Positions 20,281 through 31,000 of a DNA stretch of 64,000 bases are shown here, piece by piece (within the stretch, counting starts at the first letter, position 1; each line of letters opens with the position of its first letter). The stretch is from Nigrospora sphaerica (lineage: Eukaryota; Ascomycota; Sordariomycetes; Amphisphaeriales; Apiosporaceae): the NCBI GenBank assembly GCA_018287875.1, contig JAGVVL010000013.1, forward strand, positions 930,001-994,000, in the 5' to 3' direction. The position numbers were made by a program, and so were the translations under genes. The notes beneath the pieces were generated by a model. It saw nothing but the letters and a program-made list of their open reading frames with translations. It searched no databases and was not told the origin of the DNA.

Positions 20281-21967
20281 ATGGCTACGGCCGTCTTGTT
20301 CTTCGCATTGAGCTCGTGCGTCTTCAGGAATAGGTCACAGTTCTCCCACACCCGAAATTAACCCTGAATCCTTCGTGGTGTGCTTTAAAAGAACACTCAG
20401 TCCGAGCAGCCTGACCGTTAGACTCTTCGACCAAACGCGGCCTCTTGCCCATATTGCCTGCATTCATGTTATCGAGGATATGGAGGGGGAAAAGGACAAT
20501 GAGAGCACAGCTCTCTTATCGTCCTATACTACGACCTTCTCATCACTGGCCCTGACTGCAAGGTTTTGAACTCTTTAATTCTTTCTCGAGGCTCGTACTA
20601 TAACTTCGATTTAGAAATTAAGGTAGGACTGCTAATAACCTTACCATGGTTGCAACACTAGCACGTATACCTACAACGTGTCAAGTCCAACGTCAGACTC
20701 GCCATCCCCTTCATGTGAAAGTGATGGGACACTAAGGGTATATATTTATTTGTAACATCGTCTTCGGCTTGGACCTCTAGCTTAGCCACTGCTAAAAGCC
20801 TTGACGAGAAAATGTATTGCCCCGAAAATCTGGCCCTATTTGAGAAAAAAGTGAACTGTCTTTTTTGCGAAGTGTGTCGAAATGAAACGCATCAGGTTCC
20901 GCCATAATCGCATTCAGGATATAGATATGCACTTATGCATCCAATAGGCTATGATTGTTTAGCAGCCGTTATGCTAAATCAAACGCACCCAGGAGGGCAA
21001 AGCCGTACTTAAACTGATGTCCCATTACTGTTTCCTGTTGTCGGCCGACGAGCCCTAGCAGCTCTGCCGCCCGCAGCTGCCTATTCGACAACGGGTTCTA
21101 TTATCATAGCAGTACTGCCGGACTCAGACACGGCCGGACTATGCAGTGGCTGTTAGTATGAATGTGGTGTGCTCCTCTGGCCTCGACTGCCGACCCAACG
21201 AAATTGGATTCCCGGAGTTAAACGGGTCCGATGCCCCTTTATCACACCAGCGACCTCACTGCTCTGCTTAATAGAAGAAACAAACCTGGCAGGGACTAAT
21301 AACTGAGGAAGTAACAGAGGAGGAGCCCCACGGTAAGAGATGGACTGACTAGCGGCAAATCTAGAGCTCCAGTGGCCTCAGGAATGTTGTGAAGTTAAGC
21401 GGTAAACTTTAGTACGAGTTATAAGCGTGTGCAGAGTGAAGGAGGTAGCATTCTCTAGCGATATCAGGGGTAAGGGTTGCGCGACCAAACGACACCCAGT
21501 TGATCTCGGATCTTCGGGTGATTCGGAGTCCGAGCCCGCGGACTCTATTCATCTCATAAACCAAAGATGAACTTAGAAGCTTATATGCTGTCGAAGTATC
21601 GGTGCTTCGGCGCTATTGATTCAGGTTTGTAGGTGTCTCCAACTCTGGTACTGAAGGGTTGATGCTCTGATAGGCTTTAAACCTTCTATTCCCGCCATGT
21701 TCATGCTCTAAAGTGGCCGGTTGTAGAGTAGAGAGAATGATGAGTATAAAGTGACTTGTGCGGCGTCTCTGCTTTAATCAAGTCCCTCTATACACACACC
21801 CTCAATTCTTTCAGCTGGTCTGATACCTTTCTAATATATTTTGAAGTTCCTCTAATCAGCTGGGCTGTCTTTCGAAACCGCATCAAACTTTATGAATTTC
21901 CCTTTCACTCTTTGAATATACAATAATACAATCCTTTTTCACTTAGCTAGCATACATTTCATCCAAA
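20281..21967. other. long intergenic stretch, no gene seen
   Basis: Moderately AT-rich with only short frames. No tRNA cloverleaf, LTR or transposon ends could be made out. The last 100 bp, with CTTTCACTCTTTGAATATACAA and pyrimidine runs, is the likely promoter/5' UTR of the metalloprotease gene. Confidence 0.5.
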
Positions 21968-23161
21968 ATGCGACTCTCAGCAATAGGGATAGCTTTACTC
22001 TGGAAGCAAATAAGTGGGAGTGCGCTGATCCTCCCTCGCCAGAACGACGAAGTTTCAATCTGTAAGCTCAGCTACACGGGAAATGCCCTCGGATTTGGGA
22101 ATCGCATCGCCTGTTCCCCAACACGGGGCCAAATTACTGGCTTCATGATATTTGTCGACTTCCATGATGCCAACGCCATTGAATCATCCTATCAGGTGCT
22201 TTACGACAAATACAACGTACCTGCTGCAAGCGCATGGTATTCTAAGGCCTCTTACGGACAACTAAGTCTTTATATAACGCCCGCAAACTCTACGTTCGTT
22301 AGAATGCCTTTTTTATCTACCGATTATGGCAGTACCAGTGACAACAGCAGCTACATTCGGGATGCTATCGACGCATACGAGACATCTTCCGGCCTTGACA
22401 TCCCGGATGTCGACGTGATTTACGTTGTTCATACCGCAGCGGCTCGCGTTAACGACAGGTCCTGGGAATTAAAAGGGCCTCACACCGCTACCCGAAGCAA
22501 TCGCTCCATTAATGCCGCTGTGGCATTAAACAACGATAGGTCCCCGGAAACTTCCTACCTGCTTCTTGCCCACGAAACGGGCCATACGATGTGCTTACCG
22601 GACTTGTACCTCAATCTTCCGGGCCAGCCAGAATTCGCCACTGTGGACGGCTGGGATCTCATGGGCAGTGATGAGGGCAGTGGCCCAGACTTTTTTGGCT
22701 GGAACAAGTGGACCCTAAGCTGGCTGGATGACAGCCAGGTCGTCTGCATCCGGAATGGAGGAAACAGGGAGGTCGTTCTTTCACCGATTGAGCGCCGCCC
22801 GGATCAAAATTCGAATGAGAAGCGGATCGCAGTCCTCCCACGATCAAACGCTACCGCACTTGTCTTCGAGAGACGTGCCAAGATGATTCTCGACGACAGG
22901 ATCTGTGGTGAGGGTATCCTGATGTACACGATTGACACTAAGGTGAATTCTGGCGCGGGCCCTATCCATGTGATTGACAGCACGCCCACCACTGGTTGCG
23001 GCCCGAATACTGCGGCTGGCGGCTTTCTCCTCGCCGACGCTCCACTCAACAACAATGGATCACCGTTCTTAGTGCCTAACTGGAACGTAAGGGTCACTAT
23101 AATCCAAAATTCCCCCCAGAACGACACCACTATTCGCATCGATGACTTACGTAAGTCTTGA
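21968..23161 (+). CDS. secreted M6-like zinc metalloprotease
   Basis: Single exon, 397 residues. A hydrophobic N-terminus (MRLSAIGIALLWKQISGSALIL) looks like a signal peptide. The zinc site HETGHTMCLPDLY is at residues 202-214, matching the M6 (immune-inhibitor-A-like) pattern HExxHxxGLPDxY with Cys for the usual Gly. Further on, DGWDLMGSDEG supplies the Met-turn, and GPDFFGWNKWTLSWLDD corresponds to the conserved GP...KxxLGW segment. Several N-x-S/T sites and Cys residues fit secretion. It would cleave extracellular proteins; the substrate is unknown. Catalytic residues look intact. Confidence 0.82.
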   Translation: MRLSAIGIALLWKQISGSALILPRQNDEVSICKLSYTGNALGFGNRIACSPTRGQITGFMIFVDFHDANAIESSYQVLYDKYNVPAASAWYSKASYGQLSLYITPANSTFVRMPFLSTDYGSTSDNSSYIRDAIDAYETSSGLDIPDVDVIYVVHTAAARVNDRSWELKGPHTATRSNRSINAAVALNNDRSPETSYLLLAHETGHTMCLPDLYLNLPGQPEFATVDGWDLMGSDEGSGPDFFGWNKWTLSWLDDSQVVCIRNGGNREVVLSPIERRPDQNSNEKRIAVLPRSNATALVFERRAKMILDDRICGEGILMYTIDTKVNSGAGPIHVIDSTPTTGCGPNTAAGGFLLADAPLNNNGSPFLVPNWNVRVTIIQNSPQNDTTIRIDDLRKS

Positions 23162-23211
23162 GCACTATTATCTAATCTAGCTTATACATTTTATTAAATC
23201 TGAAAATGAGT

Positions 23212-23390
23212 ATCAACCGCTTCTTCGACCTCTATCTCGAGTCCTTCGACCTTAACTTCGAGCATTTCTTCGACTTTACGCCCGGGTACCTTTTTGGCCT
23301 CGAGCTCAAGTACTTCTTCAAACTTAAGTGCTCCTTACACCCAGAGCTAGAGTGCTTCTTCGACCTCGACCTCGTTGTATACTATACTCC
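23212..23390. repeat. degenerate short tandem repeat, Glu/Val/Leu-coding on the minus strand
   Basis: Imperfect units built on TTCTTCGACCTCGAGC recur about every 20-30 bp. On the minus strand they read as EEVLELEAKK, KVEEMLEVKVEGLEIEVEE and similar, with stops near 23345-23360. It could be the remnant of a low-complexity repeat gene or simply a decayed minisatellite. Confidence 0.5.
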
Positions 23391-23559
23391 CGCATTCGTC
23401 CTGGGACTGTGACAAGGGTGGCTACACGACTTCAATCACGAATCATTAAGCTGGATACATCAGAGGGTACGGGTAGACGCCGTATGCATATTCTTCTATC
23501 CAGCGCCACCTCGAAAGCTACCTCCACGGCGCCATCAGCCCCGGATCCTCTGGCTACTC

Positions 23560-23994
23560 CCCCGACGGGCCACCGCAGATCCGCGCTATCTACAACAGCA
23601 CATACGCCAGCTTCGACAGTATCAACCGGAACTTTGCCGGCATCGCCGACGGCCTCACGCAGCAGATCCGCGGGTACGGCGATCCAGAGGGCCTGCCGGC
23701 CCGTGTAGCCGGCCCTGGGAATTGTCTGGGAGCAGATGACGTGTGCCCGGGTTCGGTGATCGTTTATCGCATTTCCCGCCGCCATGGTGGCCCTGAAGAA
23801 TGCGTTCCTCGCCGTCATTGTTGTTCAGGGGTAGTCGGACCGCCGGTCGCAGCTGGTTGAAGTCTTCCCCGTTGCCGATAGTGTTGTGTGGGTTGTCGAC
23901 TGACGGGGCGGGATTTGATGATACTGGGAGTACTAGCAGCTTGAAAGACATCGAAGGGGTTGCGAAGAAGACGAAGGCGAGATTGAATCTATAG
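23560..23994 (+). pseudogene. DUF3176 C-terminal remnant
   Basis: Three pieces in different frames match the end of DUF3176 proteins. The first is YNSTYASFDSINRNFAGIAD plus GLTQQIRGYGDPEG (about 23580-23690), the region before the last membrane helix. The second is VWEQMTCARVR, a TGA where Trp is expected, then SFIAFPAAMVALKNAFLAVI and VEVFPVADSVVWVVD (about 23728-23900). The third is SSLKDIEGVAKKTKARLNL ending TAG at 23994. Two frameshifts and several stops make it dead. The same family is intact at 15.1-17.2 kb. Confidence 0.7.
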
Positions 23995-25047
23995 CTACTT
24001 ACCGCTACATTGTTACGGCCTAGCGGTCTATCCCCCTGCAGGAGTAGCCCTTACAGTGCAAAACTGAACAGAACGATCCAACAAGTGGATCATTCCTGGG
24101 GTTTTTGCTTTGTGCCTCAGCGGACAGTGCGTCTAGACGTGCTGCAACATATGTTAGCTCGTTTGCAAAGAGAAAGGAGGAGAAAGCAGATCGATACGTG
24201 ACGGATCTTGGGGTCCTGCCACTCTATGGTAGCTGCGAAGGCTCTACTATCTGGCAAGGGTGTTGGTGCTTTCAAATTAAATAATCCAGCAGCGCCACCA
24301 GCGCCGCTGCAGATAGCTTAATCTTCAACTTCTGTTTGACCCCCTCTAATTTTTGTATCACAGATTTTCATGTGATATCGAGCTAAACTTGCCTAAATGA
24401 ACTTAATTGTATGTCTATAGGCTACGTATTTAAATTGGTATCGTCGAGTGATAGCAGACAAGGCACAGCGAGATGCCCCTAAAGCTGCAATGTCGTGAAG
24501 GGGTTAGCTCGCGAAGAAATGCTTTAGTCTAGCCCATCGTTTACAGATCCGACAGCCAACACCACTTATTGCGCACCCTCCCCTATGCCACAAGAAGTGA
24601 TAGTATCTAATGGAAGGCCTCCTCGTTCAACACCATGATGCTGAAATTAGAGCATACTCCCGTATAGAGTTATCTAGCTGCTAACTACAGCTCCAGGGCG
24701 TTGCTGCAAAGTTTATCAAAACTACAGTGAGATGCAGCCACGCCGGTGAGGTGGATCGGTGGATTATATTCCATTATAGAATTAATAGGTAAAGAATGGC
24801 AGCTAACACTTACCTGCTGGCGATAGTTACAGCATTAATTCATCGCCGCAGGCGTAAGGCCGGTAGCAGGTTAGTTAACGGGGCCTATAAGATCCTGAGG
24901 ATCCGGCAAACACGTTAGAATCAGATAGGCGAGCCTCCATCACGATGAGTTAAAAAGACACTGCCAGATTACCGCTAATTTATTCGGATGCTCTATACAA
25001 AGGACGATATCTATTACAGTGTACTGAAAACAAACACCCAATATAAA
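23995..25047. other. intergenic, AT-rich
   Basis: No coding region or structured RNA recognised. It is enriched in TAG/CTA and AT tracts and may contain old mutated repeat sequence. It separates the DUF3176 remnant from the 3' end of the giant gene. Confidence 0.5.
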
Positions 25048-28000
25048 CTAAGGACCTCCCACCTTAGGGTCGGCTGATGATTCACAAGACACCGGATCAT
25101 GCTTATCAAAATCACCCCTGGTCAAAACCACACCGCTCAACAGCTTACCCATATGAGTCTTGTCGATGCTCTCGTTGTTGCGACGAATGCGACTCATGAG
25201 CACCTGCAGAAACTGGGTTGGGCTGCGCGTGAAGCGTGTATTGTTCATAAGCTTGCCCGTCTTGGCGCCGGGGGGGATGAATCCGTCGGCTTCGATCTCG
25301 GCGTCGTCCTCCACTATATGCCAGGCAAGGCCGAGAGTGTCACAGACTTGGGTATACTCTTGAAAGGATTGCATGTACAGCTGCCCAGAGAAGATATTGA
25401 GCAGGACAACGAGGGCTGGTGACATCGGCCTCTGCCTGGGGTGGGGCATGTTGTGAAGGGTCAAGTGGTCTAGCGGCTGCTGGCCCATTTTCACGCGGGG
25501 GGCGTATAGGTGGAGCGTCACCTTCTTGGAGGTTTTGATCTTCGGGAGTAGGACCTGGGCCTCGAACGGACTGATGATGACCATCCGACTTTGGTCGTTA
25601 GGCGGTGTTGATTCGGATGTGAGAACCCACTGGATGGAGCGCTGGAAGTAGTCCGACTGGTCCTGGTTGTGAGCGTCTAGTCTGACTGTTCTGGCGAAAT
25701 CATCTGTCACTAGAAGGCTCCTTGAGAACTTTGTAACGTCGAGATGCCTGGCCGCGCTGGTCGTAGCGAGCGTGTCAAAAGCAAACCTGAACCCACCGCG
25801 GTTCATCTCAAGATCGCCGGTGAGAACAAAACGCCTGACGTCCGAGTGGATGCGGTGTTGCTCAGGCATGGCGGCGGGGGGCCTCTCGACTTGACGCTCT
25901 TCCTCTGCCTCGGGCGCCAGCTCCCGCTCCTGTTCCTCCTGCAGACCTGCGGCGCCGATGTTCATCGGGCCGAATTGAAGGCAATGACGGGTGACTTTTT
26001 CTCGGAAGCCTTCGTCGATGTCGCCCGTCGTCTGAAGAGTGTCCACCGCGCCTAAGCTTGGAAGATAGCGTTGCTTCAGGGTTTGGGCCTCATCTTCCAG
26101 GAAGGATTTTGCCCAATCGCTGGCATTGTCGAAGGAACCGTCGCCGCGCTGAGCCCATAGCCTGCTGTGCTTACCGAAACGCAGAGCTTGTGTCTTCCAT
26201 AAAGGCACGCACCTCTCTGTCTCCCGTATCGTTTCCGAGATTGCCCAAGTCAAAACATGGTGCACCGTGATTGAAGGGTCCCCATGATTCTGCTCCACGA
26301 TCTTGTTTCGGATCTCGTCCGGGACGCAAAACACGACTGACTGCCCATTTCCCAGCTTTCTCATCCGCATGCAAGCTAGAGGCGGTGTCAGTACAAACTT
26401 TTGTTCATCTATGAGGTCCAGCAGACCATCGGAGCAGGAATACATACCTTGCAATAGACGATCCTTAGTGAGATTCGATCCGAGCGTTACGGCAGCACGA
26501 TAATGTTGCGGCAACTTCAAGTCTGTTCCACGAGTATGTGCCTCATCAAGGAAGACGAGGCATTTTTCCGTCTGCTTGGCGAAATATGAGGTTTGAAGAG
26601 GCTCAGAGTGACCGTGCAGGTCAAGGACGGATAGCACGTCGTCCTCGTCGAAGAATATGACGGCTTCGGCATTGCCGTGCCCTCTGCCCACGATTTCTAA
26701 CCATGCCTCGGCAACTTGCCGGTTAGTCAAATCAATCACTTGAGCACCGACGTCCAGAATGACACGCGTCTCAGGAGCCAGGTCGGAAACCATTTCCAGG
26801 AAAACCTTGCCATCTGAAACGTCTTCCTCCGAACTTGCATTCCCTGGAATTCGAAAGGTGCTGTTCTCCGGCTGAAGCAAGTAGCGTAAGACCATAGCAT
26901 TGGTGTGCCTTTGTTCAGCTAGGTCAAGCTGTGCCACGGGCTGGGGCAAGATATAGCGGGAGTCATTGGTTCCACTGAAACCAGTGGTTGGATGCATCTT
27001 CGGCTTCCCCAAGTCCCATCCGGAGGTTGACAGCTTGTGGGGGAATTCTCTCATCTCTCTCGCAAAAACCACCCGCGATAGGAAGTAGTCAACGGCCCCC
27101 TTGGAGTATCGCAGATGAGGAAAGACTTCGGAGGCAAACTGAACCTTGTCCCGGATGTTCACCCCATCCACCTCGTGGAAGGCCGGTGATAACGTTGGTG
27201 CTGATGCTATCCAGAGATCGTATTCGGGTTGGGCTTGGTCGTCTTGCCTCAAAAGCTCAAAACTGTCTAGAAGCTCGTCACAGCTAAGGCCATCGTAGTA
27301 ATGACTAAGGCACGTCAGAACGATAGCCACGTCGGGATGGCTGAACTCGGCCCGGGGAGCTGGATCGTCTTTTGCTCGGAAAGGTACAGCGAGCCGCGTC
27401 TTGGGATCCCGGTTTAAATCGACCCCGTAGTTCACCCGCCAACGCTTGAGCCCCAGAGCAAAGGCAATGATGCCTTGAGCCACGAGACCTCGAAGCAGAA
27501 GCAGGGTACCAATAGTCGAAGGTTGCCAGAAAGGGCTAGTTTCCACCGCAGAGACTTCTTCCCTTGTAAGTAAGGACTTGGCGATGTAGTGTCTGATCGC
27601 TTCCCTGCGTTCTTGAGGTTGTCGAGAAACCGAAAATCCGTCCAGGCCCTGGCTGCATATCGTGGTCGCCAGCCGATCCAGTAGCTTCTCCGACCCCTGT
27701 GTATCCAATATGCGAATCCGGGGAAACCGTGTCGTCTGACCGTGCCAGTCGAATAGCTCGAGGGAATGAGGAAACTCTGTGTGGATGTCCCGGGCCACCT
27801 GAGTCACCAAACCCAAGACCTGCTGGATTACGGTCCATCGTGCGGGGCTGTGCTCAATCGGCCGTTGTTGCCCCATTGTATAAATCAGCTCAAACTTGAC
27901 GCTCAAGTTCTCATCACTCTCGTCGATGATATCACGTGAATGCTCGTCGAAGAACTGCTGAAGGTCCAGCAGTTGAGGTCCCGTACCGCATTCGGCGATG

Positions 28001-31000
28001 ATCTGTTGCTCGAGGCCCATCAGTTGAAAAGAAAGGAGATGTTCCGGCTGGACCAAGAGGATGCCCCCGCCTTTCATGCATTCTTGGGTGATCTCTCGGA
28101 TAGTGTCGAGGGCCGTAGCGTCCGTTGTCATATCGCGCGAAATGGGCAGCTGGTAGATCCGCCGTCCAGCCATGCCTGCGAGTCGTGACACGAGGATCTG
28201 GTGCATCTGCTTGAACTGGGGCTTAGTGACAATTATCCGGACAAGCCGTGACCCGTCACCCAGAGCCGCTGCGATGATAGGAACGATGACGGATGATTTT
28301 CCTTCTCCCATATTGAGCTGCATCACAGTGTTCCGGTTGCCCGGGGGGGCCATCATCTCCCTTGCGATGCGCTGTTGCACTTCTCGGATCATGAAACCGC
28401 ACTCGCACTCCACCAGGAGCCATTCGGGATGCTCGTATGGACTCCAAGTTTCGTGGCCAACGTTCCGGAGCTCTTTAATAAGATCGGCTCTGTTGTTGCT
28501 AGCCTTAAGCAGTCGATCAGCGCGCTGGAGTTCCGTTATCGCCAAGCCATACGCAATGACCCTTTGCTTCCAGTGATCCGAAAGGGAACCCCAACGGTCC
28601 TTCCGCAACTGACCAAGGAAGAACGATGGGGGTGTCCTAGGCCAAAATTTTGCATGATGAACGATGGATAGCAGTTCATGTTTTGATGAAATAGCCCCAT
28701 GCCTAGGGCCAGTGTCGGCGATCATCCCGGCATAGAGCACGTCTGCATGATGGCCGCAGTTTCTTCGATGCTCTGTGAGGGTTTTGCGCATTCTTGACAG
28801 TGAGCGGTCCAAAGCAAATACCTGCTGCGTCTCATCCGCACTGGAGTTACTGCGGCCCAGATCAGCCAGGTACTGACGCTGATAGTCCGAGGAAGCCCTA
28901 GCTTCCAAGCGGCCAAGCATCACCTCGAGCTCGGCCCCAAAGTCTTGTTTTCCTTCTGTAGCAACTGATAAATGGCAATCGAGGTGCGGAAGAGATCGCG
29001 TGGTGCGGCCTTGAAAATCGTGTTCTATCAAATCGCTGACAGCAACAGAGCCTCGACTGTAAGAGGAAACGGGCTGCACGGTGAGCCTTTGGAAGTGAGG
29101 AATTGTGATGGAACAAACATCGATCTGATGTACCATGGACACAACTCTCTTCAGATACTGCTGGAAGACGAAGTTCTGGTGCCAAATCTTCCACATTCTG
29201 CGTACCGAATGCATTGCTTCTGGAACGTTGATGTAGGTGGTAACCTCCTGCCGATACGGTGGGTCACTTGGCTCCAGACATGGCCACTGTGGCTCCAGAT
29301 ATTCAACGAATTTGTTCGCAGCCTCGTCCACGTTAGCTTCGTACTCCATTTTGCGTCGTGCTCTCAACCCCCTCTTTGTTTCAAAGTAATACTGAGTAGA
29401 GCTCGCCTGCGGACACTGGCAAAGTGGTTTCGCGGCCAAACGCACAATGCCCAAAAGGGTAGGTTTGTGAAATCTGTGCTCTTCGATCAAATCGTAAGTC
29501 TCGATCTCGGGGAGTGCGACGGCAGCGACAGCCGGGATGCTTGAAAGCGCATACAGCACCGGCATTATCTGTTGAACGTTCTTCTTCGAATACGCAAACG
29601 AGGCAAGCCAGGTAGCAATCTGAAAGCGGTTGAGCCCTTCGGCGGAATGTCCGAATGCAACGTGCAGCCTGCACCAAAGATCGGGGAGTATTTCATCGGG
29701 ATGGTCCACCCAGCGGCTGTCGTACTGGATTTCAGAGGCAGCTGGCAGACATGCAGATTCAATTGTTCCCTTTGATCTGGCGAGAAAACTTCGTAACTCG
29801 GTTAAGAGTTGGGGACGTGCGGGAACGTCGAGAGATTTGTATTGGTTGAGCACCTGGGAAGCGACCCGGGTAGCTCTCAAAGATGCCTCCGACAGTTTTG
29901 CCTGATCTCTGGAACGGTAACAGGAGTCATAGTTGGTTTTGAAGTCTTCGGCTCCAGAGCCAGCGACGTACAAGCTTGCAGATCGGATGGCCTCTCTCTG
30001 CAGGAGGTGCATGTCGATGTGATTGATTTCCAATGTTGGTGTTGGCTGATTTGGGTAAAGGAACTGCACACGCTGGAAATGCTGCATCATTTCCTCCACA
30101 AGGACTCGAAATCTTCCATTCTGCGCGAGGTAGCCCAGTTCCTCGTTCCAGGTGACTTTCTGCATCACTCGCAGGTTACCAGGATAAAACTCTCGCCCTG
30201 GGCTGAGATTGGCAATGCGAGCCAAGAGCCTTGCGTCCCTGGGAATAAGGGTGTTCCAGGACCTCAAAGCTGCTGAATTGAGGATACTAAGTGCCTGCTC
30301 TGTGCCAGTACACATGGTAAAAGGGTCTGGATTGCAGTGTGCTGTCAAAGCATGCAGGTAGCTGAGGAATAGTTTGCTTTGCAGCGTACCATTGTCTGTC
30401 AGTCTTCTCAGCTGGATGTCCATATAGTAACTTTGTACTTTTGAGGCAGTGCCATAAAGTAAAGAGACTTTGACGTGGTCATTGGTAGTCAGGGACACCT
30501 CAAAGTCGCCTTCTGGGACGAGAACCATACGACAGTCGGCATTTTCCGTGTGACGGAGGATGAGCTTGTTGGACAGGCCCACCAGCGTGCCTATAGACTG
30601 GTTCTCATCGATTTGCATCCCTGGAAATTGTTGAGACCGAAGGGCCGGGGGTGACATGTGTAGGTCAAAGTCCAATCCCAAGCGAGGAAGTTGTACCACC
30701 AAGCTTCGGGTCGCTCGGCAATGGAGTATGCACAGGTGCATTGCCGTATCGAGCGGAGCCAATATTCTCTCGATGAGAGTACCGGCTTCAGTGGAGGGTC
30801 CAATAACGTGCTCATTGCCACGGACCAGCGCCCACGCACCATCGGATCGTTTCAATCTCCATCCGTTGCCGTGTGCAACCCACGGTGCTGATAGCGGTCG
30901 CAGCTGGACCTCATCACTGTTGCGATCGTACCAATGGACAAAAGAGTGCACAAAAAAGTCAGGGATTTGTCGACGGAACACGTGTGCTGGCACAAGATCT

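Noticed and set aside
21160..21250. Possible 5S rRNA-like or tRNA-like stretch with GGAGTTAAACGGGTCC
   Set aside because: No consistent cloverleaf or 5S secondary structure could be built from the surrounding bases.
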